The notes: generated from the sequence alone by a model not told the origin. Numbered from the stretch's first letter, positions 38,450 to 47,865 are shown. The stretch is DNA of 64,000 nt from Blastopirellula retiformator (GCF_007859755.1 NZ_SJPF01000001.1:1414082-1478081); one strand, 5' to 3'. A program made the numbers and translations.

Positions 38450-40987
38450 CTAGAGCCCGGCCTCGTTGGCGGCTGGCTCGACTGGAGATGGCGGCGGTTG
38501 ATACTCGATCTTGCAGTCAGGCAGGGCTTGTTTCAGCTGCTCATATCCTTGTGGCGAAATGGCAGTTTCACGGAGGTCCAGTTCGGTGAGCTGTTGCAGT
38601 TGCGAAAGAACGGGAACGGCCGCGTCGGTGACTTGAGGAAATTGGAGCGTTAGCTTACGCAGGTTTTTGGCGACGACCAACGGCTGGAGGTCGCTGGTCA
38701 GAAGTTCGTTCGGAGCGTCAATCGCGATTTCGCGCAGCTCGATCGTCTGGTCGGTTAGTTCATCGCCATGGCGATAGGTTTTGTCTGGCGTTTGGATGCT
38801 CGCCCCTTCCCACGAGAGGGCGTAGTTGGCCAGTTGGAAATCATTCCAGGTTTCCGTCGATTTGTATTCGCCGGTCGGCACATCCGGGAAGCCTGACCAG
38901 AGGACCGTTCCGTCGGGCGCAGTGACCTTCAGGTTTCGCCAGCGGGTCGGCGTGTTCTGCGTTCCCAAGCCGATCATGCCGCGGGGATGCGAATCGTCGC
39001 GGCAATCGAACAGGAGCTTTCCATCGACAAAGCAGCGAATATGGTTGCCGCGAACTTCAACCTTTTGCGAGTACCAGCGGCGGAACTGATGTTCGACGCC
39101 ATACGGCAATCCGATCCGCGCCCAATTTCCCTGGACCCGTTTGGTGACGTCGTTGATCGTGCCGCCATAGCTGCCGGTAATGAAGACGCAGTTGTTGACG
39201 TAGGATTGAGCGCGGAAGAAAAGTGCGCTCCCTTCCGACTTCGGTCCGGCATACAAGCCGCGCGCTTCGACCGAGACGTCGTAGTCGGTCCAGTTACGCG
39301 AGCCGAACAGCAGGACCGCTTTGCCTGGCTTCCGTTGCACAAGCTCGTCCCCCTCCATTTCCCAGTCGCCAATGCCGCCGGCTTCGCCGCTGAAATAGGG
39401 CTCGCGACTGACTGGCGCGTCGTCCGCTTGCGGTTGCAGATGATAGGCCGGTGGATTTGCCACAGCGCTCTGCGGTCCTTCCTGAGTGACCTTGACAATT
39501 TGTCGTCCGTTTTGTGCGATCGTCACCAGTTGGCGACCGACCGGCTGGCCATCCTTCAGCGCTTGCAGTTCGTATTTGCCAGGACTCAAACGAAGTTCCT
39601 GTACGCCTGGCGTTGAGATCACCAGATCTTCGCCATCAAGTTGGACGCTGACGCCGGGATCGTCGATCTCAACGACGAGCGTACCGGTACTGGTAAACAG
39701 GTGGATGACCGTTTGCGAGATTTCGGTCACGCCTGCCGCTTCGCTCCAGCCAACGCCGAGAACTGCGGCCAGCAGAAGTGCGACCGCCGCGACCAGTGGC
39801 CATCGATTACTGGTGCGGCGATCGCGACTTCTTGGATCGGAAAGCGTGGACGGAACGCGTTTGGCCGGCTGAGGAAGACTTCCGACCGACGCCAGTTGAC
39901 GCTCGAAGTCGCTCAGCTGTTGGGCGACTTCGGCCGCCGAGGTATTACGATCGGCCGGATCCTTGGCATGCAGCTGGGCGATGACGTCGGTCAGCGACGC
40001 AGGCACATCGGGGATGATCTCAGCGATGTTGCGCGGCTCAGCCTCGATCACCCGCTTCAAGACGGCCATCGTGGTCGAGGCGCGAAACGGCGGTCGGCCG
40101 CTGCACATCAAATAGAGGACGCCTCCGAGACTAAACAGATCGCTGCCGGGGCCAAGCGTTTCGCCGCGTGCCTGTTCCGGAGACATGTAGAGCGGAGTGC
40201 CGGCGATGACGCCGCTTTGCGTAATGCTGGCGTCGTCGGCCGTGCGAGCCAAGCCGAAGTCGGTGATCTTGATGCGACGAGAAGTGGAGTCGAGCAAGAT
40301 GTTGTGCGGCTTGATGTCGCGGTGGATCAACCCTTTAGCATGCGCCGCCGAGAGACCCTCGGCGATTTGGCGACCAATCAGCAAGGTGTCGGCAAGATCC
40401 AGCGGACCCGTTTCGTCAATCCGATCCTGCAGCGTTCCGCCCGCCAGATACTCCATCACCAGAAACGGCAGCGGTTCGTCCTCGACCGCATGGATGCTGA
40501 CGATGTTTTCATGAACCAAACTGGCGGCCGCCCGGGCTTCGCGGAGAAAACGCTTTCGCGCCGGCGAAGTCGCGGCCAGCTCGGGCGCCATGACCTTGAC
40601 CGCAACGATCCGCTGCAGCTTGGAATCAAACGCTTTCAGGACGATGCCGCAACCGCCGCGTCCCAGGACGTCCAGCACTTCGTAGTGTCCCAACAGGCCC
40701 AGCGAATCAGGCCGCGAGGAGGGGAGCAGGAACGAAAGATTTACGTCGCCTCCGGGCGAATCGAACCCGTAACTGGTCGGCGCCGAGGCGTCGAAATCGT
40801 CGTCGGCACGGTATTGTCGCATCGCCGGAACGTCGAGAAATTCGCCCGACCGCTGGTGCGCTGCGAGCAGCGATTCGACACGTTGACGAAGCGCGTTGTC
40901 GTCACCGCAAGCTTGGCGAAGGAATTCGCCGCGCTCTTGTGGGTCGGCAATGTCCAGCGCGTTGGAGAAGATCGATTGTTCGTTCAT
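38450..40987 (-). CDS. Transmembrane Ser/Thr protein kinase with sugar-binding-like and LRR-like outer domains
   Basis: This 845-residue Hanks-type kinase begins with the planctomycete N-terminal helix region (SIFSNALDIADPQERGEFL, then RVESLLAAHQRSGEFL). The kinase domain covers about residues 95-360: glycine loop LGRGGCGIVLKAFD, Lys in IVAVKVM, catalytic loop HRDIKPHNILLD, DFGLAR and GTPLYMSPEQARGE. One TM segment lies near 395 (WPLVAAVALLLAAVLGVGW). Outside the membrane come a PEGA-like segment (about 445-490), a DUF1080-like sandwich (about 530-700) and an LRR-like end (LRKLTLQFPQVTDAAVP). It lies 93 bp after an ECF sigma gene, the usual planctomycete kinase/sigma pair. Confidence 0.9.
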   Translation of the reverse strand: MNEQSIFSNALDIADPQERGEFLRQACGDDNALRQRVESLLAAHQRSGEFLDVPAMRQYRADDDFDASAPTSYGFDSPGGDVNLSFLLPSSRPDSLGLLGHYEVLDVLGRGGCGIVLKAFDSKLQRIVAVKVMAPELAATSPARKRFLREARAAASLVHENIVSIHAVEDEPLPFLVMEYLAGGTLQDRIDETGPLDLADTLLIGRQIAEGLSAAHAKGLIHRDIKPHNILLDSTSRRIKITDFGLARTADDASITQSGVIAGTPLYMSPEQARGETLGPGSDLFSLGGVLYLMCSGRPPFRASTTMAVLKRVIEAEPRNIAEIIPDVPASLTDVIAQLHAKDPADRNTSAAEVAQQLSDFERQLASVGSLPQPAKRVPSTLSDPRSRDRRTSNRWPLVAAVALLLAAVLGVGWSEAAGVTEISQTVIHLFTSTGTLVVEIDDPGVSVQLDGEDLVISTPGVQELRLSPGKYELQALKDGQPVGRQLVTIAQNGRQIVKVTQEGPQSAVANPPAYHLQPQADDAPVSREPYFSGEAGGIGDWEMEGDELVQRKPGKAVLLFGSRNWTDYDVSVEARGLYAGPKSEGSALFFRAQSYVNNCVFITGSYGGTINDVTKRVQGNWARIGLPYGVEHQFRRWYSQKVEVRGNHIRCFVDGKLLFDCRDDSHPRGMIGLGTQNTPTRWRNLKVTAPDGTVLWSGFPDVPTGEYKSTETWNDFQLANYALSWEGASIQTPDKTYRHGDELTDQTIELREIAIDAPNELLTSDLQPLVVAKNLRKLTLQFPQVTDAAVPVLSQLQQLTELDLRETAISPQGYEQLKQALPDCKIEYQPPPSPVEPAANEAGL

Positions 40988-41080
40988 GGGCGTTACGATC
41001 GGGCCTTCGGATTGGCGATGAAGGGAAGGTGTGGCCTACAGTAACGTGCGAAATTGGCCGGGCGTCGCGGCCAAAATTGT

Positions 41081-41653
41081 TCAAAGTTTTTGCTCGTCTG
41101 GCTCTTCAAGCTCGCGGCGCAGCCAGGCTCGCGCATAGGCCCATAACCGCCGCGTCGTGCGAGGGGAGGTTTCCATAACGGCGGCCGCTTCCGATAGCGT
41201 AAGCCCCGCGAAGTAAAGGAGTTCAACGACCTGGGCGGCCCGGGCATCGATCTGTTTGAGGCGATCTAGCGCTTCATCCAGGGCAAGCAGATCTTCCCGC
41301 GGTTCCGGCAAGGCGGCGACGACGTCGTCCAGAGCCTGACGCTCCATTTCGCCTCCCCGCTTCTGGCTTTGCTTGCGGCGGGCATGGTCGATCAGGATGC
41401 GGCGGATGGCGACGGCGGCCGCCGAAAAGAAGTGCCCGCGGCTGTTCCAAGTCGGCGGCTCTTCGCCACCGAGCAAACGCAGATAGGCCTCGTGCACGAG
41501 CGCAGTCGGTTGCAGCGTATGACCAGGTTTTTCGCGATCCAAGTGGGACGAAGCCAACCGGCGTAGTTCGTCATAAACCAACGGAAACAGACGGTCGGCC
41601 GCCGCGGGGTCTCCCGATTGAAAGGCCTGGGCGGCTTGCAGAAACTCGCTCAT
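41081..41653 (-). CDS. ECF sigma factor (TIGR02999 type), kinase-associated
   Basis: This 190-residue sigma factor shows the features of the planctomycete/Gemmata ECF family: LVYDELRRLASSHLDREKPG, HTLQPTALVHEAYLRLLG, FFSAAAVAIRRILIDHARRK for region 2, and QVVELLYFAGLTLSEAAAVM with SPRTTRRLWAYARAWLRREL for region 4. These sigma factors have no anti-sigma gene; the neighbouring Ser/Thr kinase is thought to control them by phosphorylation. The kinase gene follows on the same strand, which supports one transcriptional unit. The target genes cannot be inferred. Confidence 0.9.
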   Translation of the reverse strand: MSEFLQAAQAFQSGDPAAADRLFPLVYDELRRLASSHLDREKPGHTLQPTALVHEAYLRLLGGEEPPTWNSRGHFFSAAAVAIRRILIDHARRKQSQKRGGEMERQALDDVVAALPEPREDLLALDEALDRLKQIDARAAQVVELLYFAGLTLSEAAAVMETSPRTTRRLWAYARAWLRRELEEPDEQKL

Positions 41654-41808
41654 ATTCCAGCGGGTGGTAAGAATCGAATCGGGGTACGAACCTTGTTTCG
41701 CGCTAGCGTCGTGATCAAGGTTGAAGACCTCTTATTCTAAACGTCCAAACGCTCGCATTCGATGAAATTGTTTGCTGAAATATCTGCCGCAGAACTTGAG
41801 GTTCCTGC

Positions 41809-42405
41809 TCATGTCTCGATTCCAAGCTGGTCGGCCGTCGCCTGGTCGACTGGGTAAATCGACTCGCGGGGGAGCAGACGCTTCGCTTTGTCGTAGTCGC
41901 CTTGTTGGCGAAACTGACGCAGCTTGGCGGTCAGCGGCGTGAGGTCGACGATCTCGCGCGTCCACGTTTCGGCGAACTCGGTGATCAAGTGGCGGCCGAC
42001 GCCGACTTGGATCGAGCGGTGTTCCAGCTTTTTTCCCCGCAACGAACGTTCCGGATCCCATTGCACATGCACGATCGCTTGTTGGCACAGTTGGCGCCAT
42101 TCGTCTTGCGAGCGATGGATGCCGCTGTGATACGAAGTAAGAACTGCTTGCCGTAGCGCCGCGTCCCAACCGCTGCGGGCAATTCGTACCGCCAGGATGC
42201 GCGTTTGGTTCGACTTCGTCCCCCAACCGCTTCGTTCCATCAACCACAGATAAGAAGGTTTGATCCAAGTCATCCGTTGAAAGGAGAAGGGCGCCGTGAA
42301 GCGACCCGCGGCGAGCGCCGCATTGGCGATCGCATCGTTGTAGGCCTGATAGACTACGATCGTATCGCGATCGTAGTCGGCCCGGATTTGACGGTAAGAG
42401 GTCAT
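41809..42405 (-). CDS. DUF4291 family protein
   Basis: This is a 198-residue cytoplasmic protein of DUF4291. Family landmarks are RQIRADYDRDTIVVYQAYND at the N-terminus, RMTWIKPSYLWLMERSGWG (about residues 44-62), VQWDPERS and the closing LLPRESIYPVDQA. The function is not known; proteins of this family occur singly across bacteria and fungi. Length and ends are normal. It is isolated, with an unassigned gap upstream and the ECF gene downstream. Confidence 0.85.
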   Translation of the reverse strand: MTSYRQIRADYDRDTIVVYQAYNDAIANAALAAGRFTAPFSFQRMTWIKPSYLWLMERSGWGTKSNQTRILAVRIARSGWDAALRQAVLTSYHSGIHRSQDEWRQLCQQAIVHVQWDPERSLRGKKLEHRSIQVGVGRHLITEFAETWTREIVDLTPLTAKLRQFRQQGDYDKAKRLLPRESIYPVDQATADQLGIET

Positions 42406-42932
42406 GGTGGAAGCGGTCGCAGAGGAACAGGCGGAAACGTACTCAATTGCGCCAGCAGGAGAAGAAGCGGGCAGGGGAGGTTCGCGGTAAACCTGGAAGA
42501 GGCGATTCGAACCGGTTAGGTTTCGCGAGAAGTACTAGCTCGAGGGTGCTGTTTGAGCGGCTCGATAGGTTGAGAGGATCGAGCGTACTCGGCTAGTTGA
42601 AACCGAGGGATTGTGTGGACGGCGGTTTAACCAAAGCGACGGGCGAAGCGAAGGGAGCGCCATTGGGCGTACCAGGTTCGTTTGGCGATGTCGCAGGAAA
42701 AACGTCGTTTTCGTGATCCGTCTGGCATGGCTTTGTCCTCCGCGAATAGGATTGTCATCTCTCTTCGCATAGCGGAAAACGAATCTCGCTTTACGGGAAA
42801 AAATCGACAGAAATTCGAGTTTCTCCCCAGGACGATTGCCGCAGGAACGGACATATTTCGACTGGCGGATGCAATCATAGGGGGCGAACCGTTTATGAGG
42901 AGGATGGTTCGCTCGACCAATCGGCGCGACTG
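42406..42932. other. 527-bp intergenic stretch, no gene or structured element seen
   Basis: I see no family-like protein, tRNA or strong hairpin. Short frames exist on both strands, but their codon use and composition (for example Met/Arg-rich with no hydrophobic core) do not resemble genes of this genome. Part of it may be the promoter of DUF4291. Confidence 0.4.
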
Positions 42933-44234
42933 TTACGAACCGGAGTTCCAGAGATCAGGCTTCGTTTCGGCGAGGATCTCGCGAATGTTTTCCCGATCCT
43001 GCGGCGTTAGATGCGTGAACTCGGGATCGCCGTCGGTCAAGATTTTCTGCAGCCGATCGACGATGTAGCGTTTGGCGCCGTCAGGCAATTGATCGAACTG
43101 CGGAGAATAGATCATGTAGCTGCAGGGATAGCGAAACAGCCGCAAGTGCAGGTCAAGATCGCGCAAGGATCGCTCCTTGGAATCTTGGGGACCAACCGCG
43201 GCGAACTCGCGTGCGAATTGCGATGTGCCTTCCACTGGCGACGTCAGCGGGAACTCGTCGGCGAACAACATGTACCGAATCAACTTGTCGCAGGCGTTGT
43301 GGATCCGCCGCTCGGTCGTATCGCTGACGTAGTCGGCCGGTCGTTCGAGCGCCTTGTTCATCACCTGATCATGATGCTGGGCCATCCGCGATTCAAAGTT
43401 GACGAGCGTCAAATAGTTTTGCATTTGCGTCTGATGTTCCAGCACCATCAGCGCCACGATGTCGCTGTGCGAAGTCAGGTAAGGATCCGTTTTGAGACGT
43501 TCCGATAGGTCGGTCACGTTGGCGCCCGCCTCGCGATCGATCTTCTCGGGGAAGTCGCGATCCTTGGAGATGACGTTCCCCATGTGACGCATGTCGCCAT
43601 GCGTGCCGGTGACGTACCAACCGCCCCAACGGTCTTCAAACGGACTGCTGTGATCGGTGGTGAAGGTGCCGGACCCATAGTGCGGCTGACCGGCCGGATT
43701 AACGAATGCCGAGCGAATAAGCCCGCCGGGGACATTTTGTGTACGGCTGGAAGCGTGACACGAGAGACACTGACCCTGATCCTGCACAAACTTCGGCTTC
43801 TTGTCCTTCTCTTGCGAGAGAGTGTAGAAGACGGCGCCTTGCTGCGGATCGGTCGTCATGATTTCGAGCACGTCGCCCCGCTGGACCCAACCGATGTAGG
43901 TCTGGTCGTTGAAGTAGAGCGCCCGCGGGCGCCGCGGCGTGATGCGCGATAGCTGAAAGCTGGTCTTCGAGTAAACCAGGACCTGCGACTCGGGCGAGAT
44001 TCCTAACTCTTCCAACACCGCTTCGAGATAACCATGCTCGTCAGAATAGTTCAGCTCGGTTTTCCCGTCGTCGAGCGCTTGCTGCAACTGCGCAATCGGA
44101 TCGTCTCTCAGGTTGGCGCCGTAGTTGATCGGCTCGTGCTCGAAATTCAGCTGGGCATAGCTGGGCGTCGTCATCAGCAACCAGGCGGCGATGACGGCGG
44201 AGAGAGTGAAAACGGCGGGCGAGCTGGCGTTCAT
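42933..44234 (-). CDS. Secreted protein with a single c-type heme motif
   Basis: This 433-residue exported protein starts at ATG 44234, which opens a signal peptide (MNASSPAVFTLSAVIAAWLL, cleavage near SYA-QL); the longer frame adds a basic leader and is rejected. One heme-binding motif CLSCH lies in FVQDQGQCLSCHASSRTQN (about residues 155-175). The downstream GGWYVTGTHGDMRHMGN supplies His/Met residues that could be the distal ligand. I recognise the arrangement from planctomycete and proteobacterial cytochrome-like proteins of unknown role, but not a named family. The chain is otherwise soluble. It is monocistronic and borders the decayed cluster. Confidence 0.68.
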   Translation of the reverse strand: MNASSPAVFTLSAVIAAWLLMTTPSYAQLNFEHEPINYGANLRDDPIAQLQQALDDGKTELNYSDEHGYLEAVLEELGISPESQVLVYSKTSFQLSRITPRRPRALYFNDQTYIGWVQRGDVLEIMTTDPQQGAVFYTLSQEKDKKPKFVQDQGQCLSCHASSRTQNVPGGLIRSAFVNPAGQPHYGSGTFTTDHSSPFEDRWGGWYVTGTHGDMRHMGNVISKDRDFPEKIDREAGANVTDLSERLKTDPYLTSHSDIVALMVLEHQTQMQNYLTLVNFESRMAQHHDQVMNKALERPADYVSDTTERRIHNACDKLIRYMLFADEFPLTSPVEGTSQFAREFAAVGPQDSKERSLRDLDLHLRLFRYPCSYMIYSPQFDQLPDGAKRYIVDRLQKILTDGDPEFTHLTPQDRENIREILAETKPDLWNSGS

Positions 44235-44321
44235 GCGGCGGCAAGCGTAAAGGGAAAGAACTTCTCTATCCTTTACGGGGTAACCGCTTGGGCTCGTCAA
44301 GTCAAGCTGAGATCGGCGAGG

Positions 44322-44717
44322 CTATCGCCAAACCGCATGAAGTTCGAACGGATACATCTCATTTCGCCGCTTCGCATAGTCCAATCGCGAGAGATTGGCG
44401 GTCGTTACCCCCGGCGTATCAACCCGGAAGAAGTGGGGGCAAACGTCGGCGTACGCGGCCAACGGAGCGTTGACCCCTTTGGCGACGATAATTCGGAAAT
44501 CGGTCGGCGCCAGATCGCAGTGCGTCAGTTGTCGCAGCGACCAGGGGGCGGTGCGGTGCGTGGTGATTTGCAGCGTGAGCCCAGTCTTAGTCTGGACGAT
44601 GGCGGTCGGACTCATGTCGTATTCAGTCTTGCCGCCATGACGCGGTTGCTCTTCGGCGAAACGACCTTCATGCACCGAGATGACCTGGCATTCGACCTGC
44701 AGCGGAGCGCCATGCAA
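44322..44717 (-). pseudogene. MlrC-like (M81) protein, C-terminal fragment
   Basis: About 131 codons match the C-terminal domain of MlrC/M81 metallopeptidases: HGAPLQVECQVISVHEGRFA, then the MSPTAIVQT strand, TAPWSLRQL, the DFRIIVAKGVNAP segment and the terminal VDTPGVTTANLSRLDY. Full-length members are about 480-500 residues, so the metal-binding N-terminal three quarters are missing. The family sequence stops at base 44717, and the next bases on the other strand are the interior of an aminotransferase. There is no normal start. The natural C-terminal end is present. Confidence 0.8.
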
Positions 44718-44718
44718 G

Positions 44719-45891
44719 CGATCTCGCTATTTCTATGATGTCGACGGCAACTGCCGCGCCGACTACACGCTGGGCTGGGGCCCGCTGATCGTCGGCTCGA
44801 ACCATGCCGGCATCAACGCGGCGGTCGCGCGTCAGTTGGAAAAGGGGTACACCTACGGCTGCCAGCATATCGCCGAAATCGAACTGGCCGAACTGATCGT
44901 CGATTCGGTTCCCGGCGTCCAGCAGGTCATCTTCTCGAACACCGGCACCGAAGCGATTCAGTCGGCGATTCGCATTGCCCGGGCTCATACGGGCCGCGAC
45001 AAGATTCTGAAGTTTGAAGGGCACAATCACGGCTGGCTGAACAACGTGCTCGTTTCGTACCGGCCGAAGATCGTAGATTCGACCTTGCCGCAAGCGACCT
45101 GCGGCGGGCAACCCGAGAGCGAATTCACCGACACGATGGTGTTGCCCTGGAACGACATCGACGCCCTCAAAGACTTCTTCCACCGACATGGGCACGAATT
45201 TGCCTGCGTGCTGACCGAGCCGGTCTTGGCCAACTCGGGCAGTTGCATGCCGCGGCCCGAGTACCTGGAGACGCTGATCGAGCTCTGTCGCGAGTATGGC
45301 GCCGTCTCAATCTTCGACGAGGTGATCACTGGTTTTCGGATCGCGCTGGGCGGAGCACGCGAGTACTTCGGCTTAGAGCCCGACCTGTCGGTCTACGGCA
45401 AGGCGCTTGCCGGCGGCTTCACGATGTCAGCGGTTGGCGGCCGGGCCGAGATGTTTGAAGTCCTCCGCGACATGCGGACGATTCACTCGGGCACGTACAA
45501 CGGCACGACCTTCAACATCGTCGCCGCGATCGAGACGATTCGCGAACTACGGAAGCCAGGCACGTACGAGCGAATGAACGCTCACGGTAAAGCGATCGCC
45601 GAGACGTTGACCGCCTCGGCGGCCAAATATGGCCTGGATGCGGCGGTGAGCGGCGTGGGAACTGTTTTTTCGGTACACTTTGGCGTCAAGCAGGCGCCGC
45701 GCGACTATCGCGAGATGACCCGCACCGATATGGAAACCTATGGTCGCTTCCGAGCGGCGATGCTCGACAACGGTGTGCAACTGTTGCCCGACGCTCGCTG
45801 GTATGTCGGAACGCAGCATGACGACGCCGTTCTCGAGCATGTGATGGAAGCGATTGATGCGTCGATGAAGGAAACGATGGGATGCAGTTAA
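44719..45891 (+). pseudogene. HemL-type (glutamate-1-semialdehyde-like) aminotransferase lacking its N-terminus
   Basis: This class III PLP aminotransferase runs about 390 codons from RSRYFYDVDGNCRADYTLGW to the C-terminus. The PLP lysine (YGKALAGGF), the SNTGTEAIQSAIRIARAHTG and IFDEVITGFR motifs are intact. The first 35-45 residues of the family, which normally precede the YFYDVDGN motif, are missing, and no in-frame ATG exists between the breakpoint and residue 100 or so; the only upstream in-frame ATG (44680) lies inside antisense MlrC. Expression would need a start within foreign sequence. Its stop overlaps the FAH gene by 10 bases. Confidence 0.75.
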
Positions 45892-46733
45892 TTCAATTCG
45901 GCCCGCTGGGCAAAGAAAAGCCAGGGCTGCTTACCGCCGCTGGCGTGCGGAAAGATCTCAGCTCGGTCGTTGAGCGTTATGATCGCGAGTTCTTTCAATC
46001 AGGCGGCTTGGCCAAGTTGGCCGAAGCGGCGCGTTCGCTCGATTCGTATCCCGACATCGCCGAAGACGTGCGTTGGGGAGCGCCGATCGCCCGCCCGGGC
46101 AAGGTGATCTGCGTCGGTTTGAACTATGCGGATCACGCCAAAGAGTCGGGGATGGCGATTCCGGAAGAGCCGATCATCTTCTTCAAAGGTACGAACACCG
46201 TCGTCGGGCCGTTTGACGACGTGTTGATTCCCCGGAAGAGCGAGAAGTCGGACTGGGAAGTCGAACTGGGGGTCGTGATCGGCAGAGACGCGCGCTATCT
46301 CGATAGCGTCGAGCAAGCGGCGGAGCATATCGCCGGCTACTGCATCTCGAACGACGTCTCGGAGCGTCATTTTCAACTAGAACGTGGCGGCCAGTGGGTG
46401 AAGGGGAAAAGCTGCGATACGTTCAATCCCCTCGGCCCGTTCCTGGCGACGACCGACGAGATTGCCGACGTCAGCGACCTGGCGATGACGCTCGACGTCA
46501 ACGGCGAGCGCATGCAGACCGGCAATACGAAGACGATGATCTTTGATCCTTGCTTTGTGATTCACTACCTGTCGCAGTTTATGACGCTGGAAGCGGGCGA
46601 CCTGATCTCGACCGGCACTCCGCCGGGCGTTGGACTGGGGATGAAGCCGCCGCGGTTTTTGAAGGCGGGAGACGTGATGACCCTATCGATCGCCGGCTTG
46701 GGGGAACAGCGTCAGGTTTGCAAGGACGCTTAA
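45882..46733 (+). CDS. Fumarylacetoacetate hydrolase family protein
   Basis: This 283-residue FAH-fold enzyme probably acts on a beta-diketo or acylpyruvate-type sugar-acid intermediate. The metal site is visible in WEVELGVVIGRDARY and NDVSERHFQLERGGQW, with the catalytic KGKSCDTFNPLGPFL and STGTPPGVGLG loops. The closest-looking members are the ureidoglycolate lyase / 2,4-diketo-3-deoxy-L-fuconate hydrolase group. Length is normal. ATG 45882 overlaps the aminotransferase stop by 10 bases, so both once belonged to one catabolic operon; the enzyme itself looks intact. Its stop overlaps by three bases the stop of a HEAT fragment on the other strand. Confidence 0.9.
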   Translation: MQLIQFGPLGKEKPGLLTAAGVRKDLSSVVERYDREFFQSGGLAKLAEAARSLDSYPDIAEDVRWGAPIARPGKVICVGLNYADHAKESGMAIPEEPIIFFKGTNTVVGPFDDVLIPRKSEKSDWEVELGVVIGRDARYLDSVEQAAEHIAGYCISNDVSERHFQLERGGQWVKGKSCDTFNPLGPFLATTDEIADVSDLAMTLDVNGERMQTGNTKTMIFDPCFVIHYLSQFMTLEAGDLISTGTPPGVGLGMKPPRFLKAGDVMTLSIAGLGEQRQVCKDA

Positions 46734-46966
46734 GCCTCCTTGCTAAGCGCCAACAACGACTGCGCCGCCCGAATGCGGACGTCGAGGTTGTCGTCCTCCA
46801 GCAGTTGCGTCAGGGCTGGAATCGCCGCCGAGATTTGAGCCTGCCCGCAGAACTCGGCGGCGTAGACGCGAATCGCCGGATCGGCATGGTGCAGATCGGC
46901 CTGCAGCGCTACTTTCGCGTCGGCATCGCCGCAGCGAGCCAGCGCCGCGTGAAAATAGACCAGGCA
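46730..46966 (-). pseudogene. HEAT-repeat protein, C-terminal fragment
   Basis: The minus strand encodes 78 residues forming about two HEAT units: AALARCGDADAKVALQADL, ADPAIRVYAAEF and AIPALTQLLEDDNLDVRIRA, ending AAQSLLALSKEA and a TAA at 46732-46730. The frame is closed upstream by TGA at 46967-46969, immediately adjoining the 3' end of the desuccinylase-like gene in another frame. No start is visible. Such repeats end many planctomycete sulfatases and HEAT proteins; I read it as the tail of a deleted gene. Confidence 0.7.
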
Positions 46967-47865
46967 TCACGCGACTCCGTATCGGCAGGAAATTCCAAAA
47001 TCACTGCCAGGCAGTCGCCCACCGCGACGGCTGGCAAGACGCGACGGGTGATTAGGCGGCCGTGCTGGGTTGCGGTGACGATGGTTGGATTCTGACGCTG
47101 CGTGTTAAAGATGCGTCCAAGCTCATCTCCAGGAGCGACCCTCGCATCGATGGGCGCAGTCGCCTCGTAGTAGCCGGCGATCGGAGCGGGATAGTTGGTC
47201 TGCAGGTGTCCGCTCGCATCGCGGTCATCTTCGACAACGCAGCGGCAAGGCTCTTCCGCCTCTGCGGTCGCTGAAAGCATATTGAGCTGCGTCATGACCC
47301 GTAGGCAACCGTCGACGTAGGCGGCGACTCCAGCGCCGTAAATCGCCGGCATGGCGGCGTCGCGTGCGGCCGACAACGAGCGTCCCTCCAGACGCAAACT
47401 TGTTCCCCATACGATCGGCAGCCCAAAGGCATGAGCCATTTGACGCTGCTCTATTACCGCTTCACCGGGAACGAGCATGTAGCCGACCAGCGGCGAGATA
47501 TTGAGGGCCTGACCTCCGGTATGCAAGTCAATCAGATAGTCGTCCGATTCAATCAATTCGTTGACGGCGAAAGCGATTTGCTCGGTAGGGCGACCATGCG
47601 GCGTGCCGGGAAAGACGCGGGCCAGGTCCAAACCGTCGGGGCTGTTGCGGCTGTGAATTTGGAATGCCGGCTTGTTGGCGGCGTCCGCCAATTGCAGATA
47701 GTACTGGAGCAGTTCCGACTCGGTGAACTTCATCAGGTACGGGGTCAGCACCACCAGCCCGCGACGTGCAGGTCGCCGCTCGGATGAAGCGGCGTGCAAA
47801 TGGCGGATATCAAGCGAGTTGGCATACGTGCGCTGCTCTACAAAGGAGAATTCTAGCGATTGCAA
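46909..47865 (-). pseudogene. In-frame chimera: DapA-family piece fused to succinylglutamate desuccinylase/aspartoacylase C-terminal part
   Basis: The 318-codon frame opens at TTG 47865. Residues about 36-65 (GLVVLTPYLMKFTESELLQ, then YYLQLADAAN) are a clear DapA/NanA-type aldolase strand-helix; the preceding TYANSLDIRHLHAAS may be the helix before it. From KPAFQIHSRNSPDGLDLARV onward the protein is a zinc deacylase of the desuccinylase/aspartoacylase type (PTEQIAF, LIDLHTGG), but its N-terminal GxHGxE zinc motif has been lost. The last residues after CLAVILE read into antisense HEAT sequence. Two metal ligands are gone, so activity is unlikely. The frame survives by chance or very recent fusion. 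Confidence 0.75.

Noticed and set aside
42627-43068. Short frames on both strands between DUF4291 and the cytochrome-like gene
   Set aside because: No recognised motifs, no ribosome site, and amino-acid composition unlike neighbouring genes.
46743-46970. Arg/Ser-rich minus-strand frame of 75 codons near the FAH stop
   Set aside because: The overlapping frame encodes clear HEAT repeats, so this one is a shadow.
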